Shown here piece by piece: positions 47,156 through 58,234 of a DNA stretch of 64,000 nt. The stretch lies in the NCBI RefSeq assembly GCF_030409805.1, contig NZ_JAUFQP010000010.1, positions 563,001 through 627,000 of the forward strand, written 5' to 3'. The DNA comes from Algibacter miyuki. GTDB taxonomy: Bacteria > Bacteroidota > Bacteroidia > Flavobacteriales > Flavobacteriaceae. The number at the start of each line of letters is the position of its first letter. Within the stretch, counting starts at the first letter, position 1. The position numbers and the translations under genes were made by a program. Under the pieces are notes generated by a model. It worked only from the letters and a program-made list of their open reading frames with translations. It did not search any database and was not told the origin of the DNA.

Positions 47156-48661
47156 TTAAAACCAATTCTGAGAAATTACTTTTTCAGCATTGGGTTGACT
47201 TTTATGAATGAACTCATTTTTTATAGCATTATACTCATAATCCTTTCCCCAGGTTTCAAAATTTGCAGCCACTTGTTGAATGGCATCACAAATAAAAAGC
47301 ACTTCAGCATTGGTTAACGTGGGATGGATAGACATTCTAATCCAACCTGGACGCTCAATGAAACAACCTTCTAAGATTTTAACTTCTATAGATTTTGAGG
47401 TATTTTCATCTACATTAAGCAAGTAATGCCCGTAAGTCCCAGCGCAAGAACAGCCGCCACGAGTTTGCACACCAAAACGATCGTTTAAAAGTTTTACTAT
47501 TAAATTATAATGCGCCTTTTCAATATAAAATGAAAAGATCCCTAACCGATCTGTATGTTCGGGTGCTAAAATGTTTAAGTTTTTTACAGCGCTTAACTTT
47601 TCAAAAATGATGGCATTAAGTTCGTGTTCACGATCTAGAATATTATGAACCCCCATTTTTTCTTTCAACTGAATAGAAAAAGCAATTTTTATGGTTTGCA
47701 AAAAACCTGGAGTCCCGCCATCTTCTCGAGTTTCAATATCATCAATATAATCATGATCGCCCCAAGGGTTAGTATAACTCACTGTTCCTCCCCCCGGATT
47801 ATCAGGCACTAAATTTTTGTATAATTTCTTATTAAAAACCAATACACCAGATGTTCCTGGACCACCCAAAAATTTATGTGGCGAAAAGGTTATCGCATCT
47901 AAGTACTGCTCTTCATCAGCAGGATGCATATCAATATCAACATAAGGTGCCGAGCAAGCAAAATCTACAAAACACAAGCCATTATTTTGATGCATTATTT
48001 TTGCGATATCATAATACGGCGTTTGTATACCTGTAACGTTAGAACAGCCTGTAATAGCAGCAATTTTTATGGGCACTTCACTGTATTCCTCAAGTAAACT
48101 GTTCAAACTATTTAAACAGGGTAATCCATTAGCATCAGAGGCTATTACTTTCACGCGTGCTATGGTTTCCAACCAAGACGTTTGATTGGAATGATGCTCC
48201 ATGTGAGACACAAAAATAATGGGTCTTTTTTCCTCAGGAACTTCAGTATGATCCTTTAAATTTTCATTTAATTTAAGTCCTAAAATACGTTGAAACTTAT
48301 TTATAGCGCCCGTCATTCCTGTACCAACTGTAATTAAAACATCGTCTTTTGATGCATTTACATGGCGCTTTATTATGGTTCGAGCGTCATGATAAGCATG
48401 CGTCATTACACTACCTGTAATCGATGTTTCAGTATGCGTATTTGCCACAAAAGGCCCTACACTATTCAGTAATTTTTCTTCAATAGGCCTGTATAATCGT
48501 CCACTCGCTGTCCAATCAGCATAAATAATCTTTTGCTTTCCGTAAGGCGATTCAAAAAATAGATCTACACCAACGACATGTTTTCGAAAGGGTTCAAAAT
48601 ACTGTTCTAAACTCGTTTGTTTTTTTAATTTAGAAAGAATACTGTTTTTAAAAACACTCAT
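47156..48661 (-). CDS. Class V aminotransferase-fold PLP enzyme, cysteine-desulfurase-like (copy 1)
   Basis: Cytosolic PLP enzyme of 501 residues with no signal peptide. The PLP lysine is in ITFSPHKFLGGPG (about 263-275), with preceding CFVDFACSAPYVDIDMH. A Cys pair in FGVQTRGGCSCAGTYGHYLL (about 400-419) lies where cysteine desulfurases carry the catalytic Cys. The N-terminus KIIYADWTASGRLYRPIEE and NTHTETSITG are typical of a NifS/SufS-related branch longer than SufS (about 400). Copy 2 at 54643 is about 80% identical by eye. The gene lies 73 bases after a TlpA-type gene and DsbD. It could mobilise sulfur from cysteine or a related thiol. The substrate is not known. Confidence 0.85.
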   Translation of the reverse strand: MSVFKNSILSKLKKQTSLEQYFEPFRKHVVGVDLFFESPYGKQKIIYADWTASGRLYRPIEEKLLNSVGPFVANTHTETSITGSVMTHAYHDARTIIKRHVNASKDDVLITVGTGMTGAINKFQRILGLKLNENLKDHTEVPEEKRPIIFVSHMEHHSNQTSWLETIARVKVIASDANGLPCLNSLNSLLEEYSEVPIKIAAITGCSNVTGIQTPYYDIAKIMHQNNGLCFVDFACSAPYVDIDMHPADEEQYLDAITFSPHKFLGGPGTSGVLVFNKKLYKNLVPDNPGGGTVSYTNPWGDHDYIDDIETREDGGTPGFLQTIKIAFSIQLKEKMGVHNILDREHELNAIIFEKLSAVKNLNILAPEHTDRLGIFSFYIEKAHYNLIVKLLNDRFGVQTRGGCSCAGTYGHYLLNVDENTSKSIEVKILEGCFIERPGWIRMSIHPTLTNAEVLFICDAIQQVAANFETWGKDYEYNAIKNEFIHKSQPNAEKVISQNWF

Positions 48662-48734
48662 TATAGAAAAATTTTAAGACGTTTTACACTAAAGTTGCTT
48701 TATAAGTATCAGATTAATTTAATACCAGAACTTA

Positions 48735-49736
48735 TTAAATATCTAAAGTTTCTAGTAAGGTTTTTAAACCTGGGCTTGATGGTCTTGGAGCATCTGCTTT
48801 AACAACAACACCTTGTGGGTCTATTAAAATGAACCTAGGAATTCCTGTTACTTTATAAGCAGAAGTGAATGTTTTATCCTCATTTGCATATAATTGCATA
48901 CCTCCAAGTTCTTTTTCAGCAATCATCGTTTTCCATTTTTCGTATGCGCTTTTCTTGTCGATTGAAATACTAACAAATTCGATGTTTTTACCATGGTATT
49001 CTTTTTCAATGGCTTTTAATGAAGGAATTTCAGCAATACATGGTCCACACCAAGTTGCCCAAAGATCAATATAAACATACTTTCCTTTTAAATCACTTAA
49101 AGAAGTTGTACCACCTTTAATATTCTCATAATCGGTAAACTGAACAGATTCTTGTCCGTTTAAAGCCGACAATTCCTGCCTTTTTTTATACATGTTACGA
49201 AGTTGAACTTCTACCATACCAGCCTCTTTTTCTTGGTTTGCTATAAAAAGAGAATCTAATTCCCCTGCATTATCCAATAAGCTTTTAACAGCCGCTCCGT
49301 TCGTTTTAATCTTCTCGCTAAAAGTCGTTTCATCTAACTCAAAAAGGGCGTCTAAATCATAGATTTTCTCCATTAATAAACTTTTTTCGTTTAAATAATT
49401 ATTAGGATTTGCTCCATTTCCAGAAAACGCAAGTGTTTCATCAAATTCTTTCGTATCTATATATAAGCTTAAATCGTAACCATTTTTCAAATACACACGT
49501 GCTTGCTCGGTACCATCGTTAATAACGAACACACCTTCTTTAACTTTTAACGTATCAGAAAACGTTCCGTCTGTATTTACTTTTATCGTCTTAGAAAAGC
49601 CACGCTGAAGCACAACTAATGAATCGGAATTTTGATTAGCAATTTTCCCCGAAAGGGTAACATAATCTTTTGGCGCTTCTGGCTTACAAGCCGTTAATAA
49701 CACTGCTGCAGCTAATACATATACTAAATTCTTCAT
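48735..49736 (-). CDS. TlpA-like thioredoxin-fold lipoprotein with DUF4369-type N-domain (copy 1)
   Basis: Periplasmic membrane-anchored thiol-disulfide oxidoreductase of 333 residues, lipobox LLTAC. The N-terminal half (about 25-190) is a DUF4369-like beta-rich then helical domain (VTLSGKIANQNSDSLVVLQ). The C-terminal TlpA/ResA thioredoxin domain has the active site DLWATWCGPCIAEIPSL (CGPC, about 228-231) and the cis-Pro turn TGIPRFILID. It starts 4 bases after the DsbD stop, so DsbD would supply its electrons. It is shorter in the middle helical part than the three copies at the right end of the window. Confidence 0.92.
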   Translation of the reverse strand: MKNLVYVLAAAVLLTACKPEAPKDYVTLSGKIANQNSDSLVVLQRGFSKTIKVNTDGTFSDTLKVKEGVFVINDGTEQARVYLKNGYDLSLYIDTKEFDETLAFSGNGANPNNYLNEKSLLMEKIYDLDALFELDETTFSEKIKTNGAAVKSLLDNAGELDSLFIANQEKEAGMVEVQLRNMYKKRQELSALNGQESVQFTDYENIKGGTTSLSDLKGKYVYIDLWATWCGPCIAEIPSLKAIEKEYHGKNIEFVSISIDKKSAYEKWKTMIAEKELGGMQLYANEDKTFTSAYKVTGIPRFILIDPQGVVVKADAPRPSSPGLKTLLETLDI

Positions 49737-49740
49737 ACTT

Positions 49741-51717
49741 TTATTTTTTAAATTTTGAAATTCCTTTTTCTAACCAACTGTGATAATCTTCTACATCGGG
49801 CGTGTATGCCACTGGATCTATCAAATTTTCTTCATCATGCCCCATTAACACATAAAAGGGTTGTGAATTGGCTTTATATTTTATGGTTTGTAATTCGCTC
49901 CATTTCTGACCGATATACTTCAATTTTTTTCCTGGTTTTAATTTTGATTCAACAACCTCATCGGCTTCTAATGGGCGTTTATCATCCACATATAAGGAAA
50001 TTAAAACAACATCATTTTTCAGAATACTTAAAACTTCAGGTTTTGGCCAAACATTTTGTTCCATTTTGCGGCAATTTACGCAAGCCCAGCCTGTAAAATC
50101 AATCATAACAGGCTTCCCTACTTCTTTTGCATAAGCCAAACCTTTATCATAATCATTAAAGGCTAAAATATCGTGTGGTGCTAATAAATGTGCGCCTTCA
50201 GGTAAATCGCCATGAGCATTTTCACTATTAGACATAGCAGCAGCTCCTACCTTTGTAAAACCAACACCATAAGGCGATTCACTGTATTGTTGTGGTGGCG
50301 GAAATGCGCTAATTAAGTTTAACGGTGCACCCCAAAGCCCCGGAATCATATAAATAGTAAAGGTTAAAACGATTAAACCTAAACTTAAACGCCCTACGGA
50401 AATATGCTGTAATGGCGAATCGTGAGGTAGTTGAATTTTCCCGAAAAGGTAAAATGCTAGAGTTCCGAAAATAGCAATCCAAATAGCAATAAATACTTCG
50501 CGCTCTAAAAAATGAGCTTGTAAAACTAAATCGGCTTGCGATAAAAATTTAAAAGCTAAAGCAAGTTCTAAAAATCCTAAAACAACTTTTACAGTGTTTA
50601 ACCAGCCACCCGATTTTGGTAATGAATTTAACCAACCCGGAAAAGCAGCAAACAATGCAAAAGGCAAAGCAATGGCCAAAGAAAAGCCAAACATCCCTAT
50701 AATTGGTGCTAAACCTCCTTTTGACGCAGCTTCAACTAATAACGTGCCAACGATAGGCCCTGTACAAGAAAAGGATACAATAGCTAAAGCTAATGCCATA
50801 AAAAAGATACCAATTAATCCGCCACGATCGGCTTGAGAATCGACTTTATTAGCCCATGAATTTGGTAACATAATTTCGAAAGCACCTAAAAATGATGTTG
50901 CAAAAACAACTAATAATATAAAAAATATGATATTAAACCACACGTTAGTTGCTAGAGCGTTTAACGCATCTGCACCGAAAATTCCGGTTACCGCGATACC
51001 TAATAACAAATAAATAACGATGATACTAATACCATAAATAATGGCATTTTTAATGCCTGCCGCTTTACTTTTACTTTGTTTGGTAAAGAAACTCACCGTC
51101 ATCGGAATCATAGGAAACACACATGGCGTTAATAAGGCTGCAAACCCCGATAAGAAAGCGATAAAAAATATTCCCCAAAGTCCTTGTTTAGATTCAGAAT
51201 CTTTAGAATCTTCAGAAATATCTTGTTTTTCAATAGTTGAGCTTGTGTTGCTTGCTTTTAGATTATCTTCTTTTGAAATTTGAAAAGATAAATCGACTTC
51301 TGTTGGTGGTAAACATCTGCTATCATCACAAACCATGAATTCCACAAAGCCTTCAACTTTTGAAATGCCTTCTTCTACCGTAATTTTCTGTTTGAAAGTT
51401 GCTGAATTTTCGAAAAACTTAATTTCCATCTGAAAAACAGGATCATCGATAGTATGTCCTTCTTCTTCGGAAGTATTACCTACTATTTTAAATCCTCCTT
51501 CACTATCATCATAAGTAAATGTTGTTGGAATTGGACCATCATTGGGTACGGTTTGCGAATATAAATGCCATCCCGAATCTATAGTTGCTTTAGAAACTAA
51601 CAGATATTCGGTCTCTGATAATTTTTCTACGGAAGTAGCCCATTTTACGGGATCTATGATTTGTGCTTGTCCAATAAAAACAGCAATTAGTGCAAAAAAT
51701 AAAATTATTCTCTTCAT
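49741..51717 (-). CDS. dsbD: Thiol:disulfide interchange protein DsbD (copy 1)
   Basis: Inner-membrane electron conduit of 658 residues that passes reducing power from cytosolic thioredoxin to periplasmic thiol proteins. All three modules are complete. The N-terminal domain has the Cys pair in [14 protein letters not shown] (about 128-141). The eight-helix membrane domain has one Cys each in [12 protein letters not shown] (about 198-209) and [13 protein letters not shown] (about 315-327). The C-terminal thioredoxin domain has [14 protein letters not shown] (CVNC, about 545-548). Signal peptide present. It is followed by tlpA copy 1 after 4 bases. A minus-strand TAACTTTG at 51827-51834 is a possible promoter. 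Copy 2 lies at 56259-58220. Confidence 0.95.
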   Translation of the reverse strand: MKRIILFFALIAVFIGQAQIIDPVKWATSVEKLSETEYLLVSKATIDSGWHLYSQTVPNDGPIPTTFTYDDSEGGFKIVGNTSEEEGHTIDDPVFQMEIKFFENSATFKQKITVEEGISKVEGFVEFMVCDDSRCLPPTEVDLSFQISKEDNLKASNTSSTIEKQDISEDSKDSESKQGLWGIFFIAFLSGFAALLTPCVFPMIPMTVSFFTKQSKSKAAGIKNAIIYGISIIVIYLLLGIAVTGIFGADALNALATNVWFNIIFFILLVVFATSFLGAFEIMLPNSWANKVDSQADRGGLIGIFFMALALAIVSFSCTGPIVGTLLVEAASKGGLAPIIGMFGFSLAIALPFALFAAFPGWLNSLPKSGGWLNTVKVVLGFLELALAFKFLSQADLVLQAHFLEREVFIAIWIAIFGTLAFYLFGKIQLPHDSPLQHISVGRLSLGLIVLTFTIYMIPGLWGAPLNLISAFPPPQQYSESPYGVGFTKVGAAAMSNSENAHGDLPEGAHLLAPHDILAFNDYDKGLAYAKEVGKPVMIDFTGWACVNCRKMEQNVWPKPEVLSILKNDVVLISLYVDDKRPLEADEVVESKLKPGKKLKYIGQKWSELQTIKYKANSQPFYVLMGHDEENLIDPVAYTPDVEDYHSWLEKGISKFKK

Positions 51718-52168
51718 TCTTTTAATATATTATTACCTGATTATAGTCTTAAAATTCATCTATTGCTTTCAAAAACAAAGGAAACTTAATTATTGATTTC
51801 ACTTTAGCACTTTAACTATTTCCTAGCAAAGTTACCTCTTATTAACGATAAAAGAAAAGTATGCCATCTGCTGCAATAACCTATATCGTGCTTTTTCTTA
51901 AAATGAAAATAACAGACTCGGTTTTATAGCAACCTGTAAAGTTTGTAAATGTGTTTTATTCGTGGCTAACACTATTACTACACGTTACACCTCTATAGAC
52001 AAGTCTCGAGGAAAATACCCTTATTAAAATTGTGTTAAAATTTAAAACCTTCAAAATGAAGCCGCTTTTTAAAAGCATATTCAGTTTTAATAAAGTCCAT
52101 GATTATTAGTGAAGAGACACAACGAGACTCCTTTTTTCTTCTTCACTATTTTTGAAGTAAACCTATTC
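51718..52168. other. Intergenic region upstream of dsbD copy 1
   Basis: 451 bases with no credible gene. A TAACTTTG element on minus (51827-51834), about 105 bases before dsbD, fits TAnnTTTG but lacks a clear TTG partner. A weak inverted repeat with 9-bp arms TAGTGAAGA / TCTTCACTA (52107-52115, 52140-52148) lies just past the cytochrome gene and may end its transcript. Confidence 0.45.
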
Positions 52169-54445
52169 TTAATATCCCAATTCTAGCAATTCCTTTTCGC
52201 TAAAAACACCACCTGATTTTGGTTTTACATCACGCAGTGCTTTTATTTGTTCAACGTTTATTCCTTTTGACCCTTCGGAAAACGTACTATGCAAATAGCT
52301 GATAATATTTTTAATATCAAGATCGGTAAAAGCAGGGTTATTAGCAAGGCCGGGCATGGTTCCGTTCAATTCATACAAGGTTCCATTAACATGTACAGGG
52401 CCCGCCAAACCATGTAGTAACACCAACGCCAACCTTTTTGTTGAACCTGTTACGTATTCTGAATTCTCTAATGGCGGCGCTAAATCATCAACACCTTCAC
52501 CATTAAAACCATGGCAAGTTGCACAGAAATTTCTGAATATTTTGTACCCAAACGTATTAGACATCGCTGGCTTAACTTCTGTGTTTTTCTTTTTATTGCT
52601 TTGTTTGTTTAAAATAGTTTTATCTAAAATGGCTTTCAACATATGTTGAGAAACAGCACTTTTTTCTTCATCTAATAATGTTTTATACATTTCCTCTACA
52701 CCTCTTAAACTACTGATAACACCTTGCTGATATATTACATTTTCAGCATATCGATTTGAAAGTTCAAAAAGAATTGGAAACACATTTTCTGTTGAAACCT
52801 GCGCCCAACCTCCTAAAGTATTTAAAATGTATAAATCTAATTCAGCATTATTCCTTTTTACCAAACCATTAATCAACGGTACTACGGAAACCAAATTATT
52901 TTCACCGGCATAGTTTTCCAACAATACTAATGTGTGGTTTAAAACTTCTGTTTTACTTTCTGAAGATAAAAGCATTTCCAATGTTTTAAAATCAAGCTGT
53001 CCCATACCGTTTAAAGTGTGTAAAGCATGTATTTGAGCAATAGCATTTTGAGTATCTAAAGCTGAATTTTTCAAAAGAGAAATCGCATCATTGTCGTTTT
53101 TAAAAACTAATAATTGTTGCGCTCTGTCTCGTAACCAGCCGTTTTTACTACCCAATAAACCCACCAACTCTGAAGTTGATAATGTTTCTACATTAATAAT
53201 ATCTTTAGATGAATTTTCATTTTTCACCACACGCAATATGCGCCCCATACCAACAATAGTATCTAAGGCTTTTTTGGCGTATTGATTTTTTAAATAAGAG
53301 GTTAAAAATACTTTATCTTGAAGAATACCACGATGCATATCTACGACATACAAATTGCCGTCTGGTCCATTATTCAAATTTACAGGACGAAACCCTTCAT
53401 CTGTGGAAGCCAAAAATTCGGTTTCAGCAACGGCCTGTCTGGCGCTTACTTTCGCGCCTTCAAAAGTTAGAATTTTTCGTTTTACCACATTGGCTTCGGG
53501 GGCACAAACAAAGGCGTTTTCATAATAATTTGCATCAAAATTTTCACCCGTATAGATTAAAGGACCACATGCCGATGTTACGTTAACCAACAAACTATCT
53601 TTATCTAAAACACCGTTTACATAACCGCGATTAACTGAAGTGGGATGCAATGGATACACCCGTTGATCTACTGTTAATCTTTTATTTAACGCAGCTCCTC
53701 CTTTAAAATACGGATTCTTATCGGTAACATTTGGCAACACATAGTCCCCCATTAATTGTACCGAATTGGTATTATAATACAACCTGCCAAAATTATCTTT
53801 TGTAATACCCCATTGTCCTCTAAACGCTGTTGGTTCTTTTTTCCACTTTCCGTTTTTTCGTTGGTATCTGTATTTAGATTTCGCATTATAAATCCAATTA
53901 TCTAAATGCATCATTAAACCATTCGGCTGATGCTCTACATTACCGCCGTCGGCATAAGCAGAGTCTACTAAAACACGATTAACAGGCTTATCATTTTCAA
54001 TATCTACAAACCACAAATTTGGTGGTTCTGCATAAAGTAAACCGCCATAAACATGAGAAATAGCCCGCGGTAATACCAAACTATCTAAAAATATTTTGGA
54101 ATGATCGGCAACACCATCATGATCTAAATCTTCCATTATAGAAATGACACCATTAGGCATTTCATCACCAATACCTTTTAAATTTCTCATGTACCCTTTC
54201 ATCTCAACAACCCACATACGACCTTGATTATCAAAATCCATGGCCACTGGTGCCTCAATAAAAGGCTCTGAAACAGCAACTTCTAAATGAAACCCGTCTT
54301 CTATTTGATAGCTATCTAACGAAATTTCGGGTTCTTCATATGCTGTTTTTTTACAGCCAATAATAAAAATTAATAGGATGAAATTTAATACTAAAATTTT
54401 ATTTGAAGCTATTTGAGTTATAAATGAACGCGTTTTAAATGCCAT
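52169..54445 (-). CDS. PVC-type dehydrogenase-like lipoprotein with C-terminal cytochrome c
   Basis: Envelope lipoprotein of 758 residues (lipobox-like FIIGCKK near residue 30). The N-terminal beta-propeller domain resembles membrane-bound sugar or PQQ-like dehydrogenases (APVAMDFDNQGRMWVVEMKG, NNGPDGNLYVVDMHRGILQD). A HEAT-like helical middle spans about 425-610, and a class I cytochrome c domain carries heme motif FCATCHGFNG (CxxCH, about 637-641) with axial Met in ELNGTMPGLA. It probably oxidises a periplasmic substrate and passes electrons to the respiratory chain; the substrate is unknown. It sits between the two DsbD/PLP cassettes on the same strand. Heme attachment needs reduced cysteines, a possible link to the DsbD/TlpA genes. 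Confidence 0.85.
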   Translation of the reverse strand: MAFKTRSFITQIASNKILVLNFILLIFIIGCKKTAYEEPEISLDSYQIEDGFHLEVAVSEPFIEAPVAMDFDNQGRMWVVEMKGYMRNLKGIGDEMPNGVISIMEDLDHDGVADHSKIFLDSLVLPRAISHVYGGLLYAEPPNLWFVDIENDKPVNRVLVDSAYADGGNVEHQPNGLMMHLDNWIYNAKSKYRYQRKNGKWKKEPTAFRGQWGITKDNFGRLYYNTNSVQLMGDYVLPNVTDKNPYFKGGAALNKRLTVDQRVYPLHPTSVNRGYVNGVLDKDSLLVNVTSACGPLIYTGENFDANYYENAFVCAPEANVVKRKILTFEGAKVSARQAVAETEFLASTDEGFRPVNLNNGPDGNLYVVDMHRGILQDKVFLTSYLKNQYAKKALDTIVGMGRILRVVKNENSSKDIINVETLSTSELVGLLGSKNGWLRDRAQQLLVFKNDNDAISLLKNSALDTQNAIAQIHALHTLNGMGQLDFKTLEMLLSSESKTEVLNHTLVLLENYAGENNLVSVVPLINGLVKRNNAELDLYILNTLGGWAQVSTENVFPILFELSNRYAENVIYQQGVISSLRGVEEMYKTLLDEEKSAVSQHMLKAILDKTILNKQSNKKKNTEVKPAMSNTFGYKIFRNFCATCHGFNGEGVDDLAPPLENSEYVTGSTKRLALVLLHGLAGPVHVNGTLYELNGTMPGLANNPAFTDLDIKNIISYLHSTFSEGSKGINVEQIKALRDVKPKSGGVFSEKELLELGY

Positions 54446-54642
54446 TAATTGTTGGTTTCTAGGGTGTTTTAAAGGGCATTATAATGCCTTTTGTGTAGTT
54501 TTTGAAAGCCTAAAATTACAACAATTTTGAGAAGTAGAAAACTACCGAAATCATAAAGGTTTCAGAAATTTTAATTCTTGGCACGAAACGTTTTCAAACT
54601 AAAAACTTAAGGATTTAAAAGCATTCATAAAAAATCTATTTA

Positions 54643-56166
54643 CTATCTGGAGATATCAAACCAAGATTTTGCAATTTCAATTTCTTGCGGCATGCTTCCT
54701 AAATGCTCATAGCTGTTTTTTGTAACATTATAATGATAGTCCATACTCCATTTCTTATGATTAAGCACTACAGCCTCTATCGCATCGCATATAAACTCCA
54801 CTTCTTTATTTGTCATGGTAGGATGAATGGACATGCGCACCCACCCCGGACGTTCCATTAAGCAACCTTCCAAAATTTTTAATTCTATTGATTTAGACGT
54901 TTGTTGATCTACATTTAATAAATAGTGACCATAAGTACCTGCGCATGAACAACCACCACGGGTTTGCACTCCAAACCTATCATTTAGCAGCTTTACGATT
55001 AAGTTATAATGTGCATCTTTAATGAAAAAAGAAAAGATTCCTAAGCGATCGGTATGATCTGGGGCTAAAAGATGTAAGTTTTCAATTTTTGAAAGTCTTT
55101 CAAACACAATGATATTTAATTCATGTTCTCGGTCTAGAATATTCTGTACGCCCATTTCTTCTTTAAGCTTAATGGACAACGCAATTTTTATCACCTGTAA
55201 AAATCCTGGTGTACCGCCATCTTCACGAGTTTCGATATCATCAATATAATCATGATCTCCCCATGGATTTGTGTAAGACACCGTGCCACCGCCTGGATTA
55301 TCTGGAACCAAATTTTTATATAATTTTTTATTAAAAACCAAAACACCTGACGATCCCGGACCTCCTAAAAATTTATGCGGAGAAAACGTGATGGCATCTA
55401 AATATTCATCGGCATTTTCAGGATGCATATCGATATTAACATAGGGTGCTGAACAGGCAAAATCCACAAAACATAAACCATTGTTTTGATGCATGATTTT
55501 TGCCACTTCGTAATAATTAGTTCTAATGCCCGTAACATTGGAACAACCTGTAATAGCAGCTATTTTTATAGGACAATCTTGATGCTCCTTAATGAGTTCT
55601 TTCAATTTTATCACACATGGTAAACCGTGATTGTTTGAAGGAATCACTTTTACTCTAGCGATGGTTTCCAACCAAGAGGTTTGATTTGAATGATGTTCCA
55701 TATGAGACACAAAAATAATGGGTCTTTTATCTTCCGGAACTTCCATGTGGTCTTTTAGGTTTTCATTCACCTTTATACCTAAAATACGCTGAAACTTATT
55801 GATAGCTCCCGTCATTCCTGTGCCCACAGTAATAAGCACATCATCTTCTGAAGCGTTTACATGTTTTTTAATAATCGCTCTAGCCTCACGATACGCCAAG
55901 GTCATGGTAGAACCTGTTATAGAGGTTTCGGTATGGGTGTTGGCGACATACGGACCAATTTCATTTAGTAGTTTTTCTTCTATTGGCCTGTATAATCTTC
56001 CGCTTGCGGTCCAATCTGCATAAATAATTTTCTTCTTTCCATAAGGCGATTCAAACTCTTGATTAATGCCAACCGTTCGCTTCCTAAATTCCTTAAAGTA
56101 TGTTTCAAGTTTGGATGTACGCTTTTTATTTCTGAAGTTATCAATTATAGTATTCATGTTTTTCAA
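54643..56166 (-). CDS. Class V aminotransferase-fold PLP enzyme, cysteine-desulfurase-like (copy 2)
   Basis: Cytosolic PLP enzyme of 507 residues and close paralog of the copy at 47156. The same landmarks are present: KIIYADWTASGRLYRPIEE, NTHTETSITGS, SHMEHHSNQTSWLETIARVK, PLP lysine in ITFSPHKFLGGPG, and the Cys pair in RGGCSCAGTYGHYLL. Differences are spread over the length rather than clustered, so this is an old duplication with both copies kept intact. Translation may begin at the Met at 56166 or three codons later. It follows dsbD copy 2 by 92 bases, mirroring the DsbD-then-PLP order of the first set. Same uncertainty about substrate. Confidence 0.85.
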   Translation of the reverse strand: MKNMNTIIDNFRNKKRTSKLETYFKEFRKRTVGINQEFESPYGKKKIIYADWTASGRLYRPIEEKLLNEIGPYVANTHTETSITGSTMTLAYREARAIIKKHVNASEDDVLITVGTGMTGAINKFQRILGIKVNENLKDHMEVPEDKRPIIFVSHMEHHSNQTSWLETIARVKVIPSNNHGLPCVIKLKELIKEHQDCPIKIAAITGCSNVTGIRTNYYEVAKIMHQNNGLCFVDFACSAPYVNIDMHPENADEYLDAITFSPHKFLGGPGSSGVLVFNKKLYKNLVPDNPGGGTVSYTNPWGDHDYIDDIETREDGGTPGFLQVIKIALSIKLKEEMGVQNILDREHELNIIVFERLSKIENLHLLAPDHTDRLGIFSFFIKDAHYNLIVKLLNDRFGVQTRGGCSCAGTYGHYLLNVDQQTSKSIELKILEGCLMERPGWVRMSIHPTMTNKEVEFICDAIEAVVLNHKKWSMDYHYNVTKNSYEHLGSMPQEIEIAKSWFDISR

Positions 56167-56258
56167 ACTTTAATTGAAGAATCACTCTAGCACAATAAAG
56201 TACCAAAGCAATTCTTCTCACTAAAACAATTAAGAATCTCTAAAAAAAGTATACTTAA

Positions 56259-58220
56259 TTAAAAATTTTCGGTTCCTGTTTTTAACCAAGTATAATAGGT
56301 TTCAACATCTGGGGTATAAGCTACTGGAGTTATTAAATTTTCTTCATTATGATCCATTAAAACATAAAATGGTTGTGAATTGGTTTTATATTTTATGGTT
56401 TGAAGTTCGCTCCATTTTTGTCCGATATATTTTAACTTCTTCCCTGGTTTAAGTTGAGATTCGACAACCTCATCGGCTTCAAGTTTTCTTTTATCATCAA
56501 CATATAAAGAAATTAATACTACATCATTTTTTAAAATATTTAAGACCTTCGGATCGGGCCAAACATTTTGTTCCATTTTTCTACAATTAACGCAAGCCCA
56601 ACCTGTAAAATCTAACATCACAGGTTTACCAACTTTTTTAGCATAGGCCATACCTGTATCATAATCGTCAAAAGCCAAAATATCGTGTGGCGCTAATAAG
56701 TGTGCACCTTCAGGTAAATCGCCATGAGACGCATTACTTCCGCCTGATCCTAATTTAGAAAAGCCAACACCATAAGGCGACTCGCTATAATCTTGAGGTG
56801 GCGGAAATGCACTAATAATGTTTAAAGGTGCACCCCAAAGTCCAGGAATCATATAAATAGTGAATGTTAAAACAATCAATCCTAAACTTAATCTTCCTAC
56901 TGAAATGTGCGATAATGGTGAATCGTGTGGCAACTGAATTTTTCCGAATAAATAGAATGCTAATGTTCCGAAAATGGCAATCCAAATCGCGATGAATACT
57001 TCGCGTTCTATAATATGAAGTTGTAAAACTAAATCTGCTTGACTTAAGAATTTAAATGCTAAAGCCAGTTCTAAAAACCCTAAAACTACTTTTACTGTAT
57101 TTAACCAACCTCCCGATTTAGGCAATGAATTTAACCACCCAGGGAAAGCTGCAAATAATGCAAATGGTAGCGCTATTGCTAAAGAAAAACCAAACATACC
57201 AATTATTGGAGCCAAACCACCTTTGGATGCGGCTTCAACTAATAAGGTTCCTACAATAGGGCCTGTACAAGAAAAAGACACGATAGCTAAGGCTAATGCC
57301 ATAAAAAAGATACCTACAAGTCCGCCTCTATCTGCTTGCGAATCGACTTTATTGGCCCATGAATTTGGTAACATAATTTCAAAAGCACCTAAAAAAGAAA
57401 CAGCAAAAACAACTAAAAGAATAAAGAAAATAATATTAAACCATACATTCGTAGCTAATGCATTGAGGGCATCGGCACCAAAAATTCCGGTTACGGCGAT
57501 ACCTAAAAGTAAATAAATAACGATAATACAAATACCATAAATTATGGCATTTTTAATTCCTGCGGCTTTGTTTTTACTTTGTTTGGTAAAGAAACTCACC
57601 GTCATTGGAATCATAGGAAACACACAAGGTGTTAGTAAAGCTGCAAAACCAGACAAAAAAGCTATAAAAAATATGGCAAAAAGCCCTTTGTTTTCTTCCT
57701 GATTTTTTTCCACATGAATACTACTATCATTAACCTCATCTTCAACGGCTTCCAGTCTATTTCCTGAATTTTTATGTAATTGAAACGTTAAATCAACTTC
57801 TGTTGGAGGTAAACACCGCGTATCGTCGCAGACCATAAATTCGACAAATCCAGAAATGGAAGATTTCCCTGCTTCTACTTCAACTTTTTGCTTAAACGTG
57901 GCTTTGTTTTCAAAAAACTTAATTTCCATTCCGAAAACGGGATCATCCACAATATGTCCTTCTTCCTCTTCGGTATTTCCTATAATTTTAAATCCCCCCT
58001 CACTATCGTCATAAACGAAAGTTGTTGGTATTGGACCATTTTCTGGTACATTCTGCGAATACAAATGCCACCCTCGATCAACGATAGCGGTAGAAATTAA
58101 ATGGTATTCGGTTTCTGAAATTTTCTCTACTGAAGTTGTCCATTTTACGGGATCTAGGACTTGCGAATACCCCGTTAATGAAAATATTAAAACACTTAAT
58201 ACTAAAATAAATTGCTTCAT
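56259..58220 (-). CDS. dsbD: Thiol:disulfide interchange protein DsbD (copy 2)
   Basis: Second complete DsbD of 653 residues, with N-domain Cys pair [14 protein letters not shown], membrane-domain Cys in [12 protein letters not shown] and [10 protein letters not shown], and thioredoxin-domain CVNC in [14 protein letters not shown]. The membrane domain is nearly identical to copy 1, while the stretch joining the N-domain to it differs. I start at 58220 ([17 protein letters not shown], a proper signal peptide); the frame is open to 58280 but that would overlap the upstream stand-alone N-domain gene. That gene ends 14 bases before. Having two full DsbD genes within 9 kb is unusual and points to a specialised role for one of them. 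Confidence 0.94.
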   Translation of the reverse strand: MKQFILVLSVLIFSLTGYSQVLDPVKWTTSVEKISETEYHLISTAIVDRGWHLYSQNVPENGPIPTTFVYDDSEGGFKIIGNTEEEEGHIVDDPVFGMEIKFFENKATFKQKVEVEAGKSSISGFVEFMVCDDTRCLPPTEVDLTFQLHKNSGNRLEAVEDEVNDSSIHVEKNQEENKGLFAIFFIAFLSGFAALLTPCVFPMIPMTVSFFTKQSKNKAAGIKNAIIYGICIIVIYLLLGIAVTGIFGADALNALATNVWFNIIFFILLVVFAVSFLGAFEIMLPNSWANKVDSQADRGGLVGIFFMALALAIVSFSCTGPIVGTLLVEAASKGGLAPIIGMFGFSLAIALPFALFAAFPGWLNSLPKSGGWLNTVKVVLGFLELALAFKFLSQADLVLQLHIIEREVFIAIWIAIFGTLAFYLFGKIQLPHDSPLSHISVGRLSLGLIVLTFTIYMIPGLWGAPLNIISAFPPPQDYSESPYGVGFSKLGSGGSNASHGDLPEGAHLLAPHDILAFDDYDTGMAYAKKVGKPVMLDFTGWACVNCRKMEQNVWPDPKVLNILKNDVVLISLYVDDKRKLEADEVVESQLKPGKKLKYIGQKWSELQTIKYKTNSQPFYVLMDHNEENLITPVAYTPDVETYYTWLKTGTENF

Positions 58221-58234
58221 TATATGATCTCGTT

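Noticed and set aside
49755..50096. Open frame of 113 codons opposite dsbD copy 1
   Set aside because: It is a shadow of the conserved DsbD thioredoxin domain coding sequence, with no supporting signals.
47156..56166. Idea that the duplicated PLP and dsbD genes reflect a transposon or assembly error
   Set aside because: The copies differ throughout, the order is not identical and no IS ends or direct repeats are visible at the borders.
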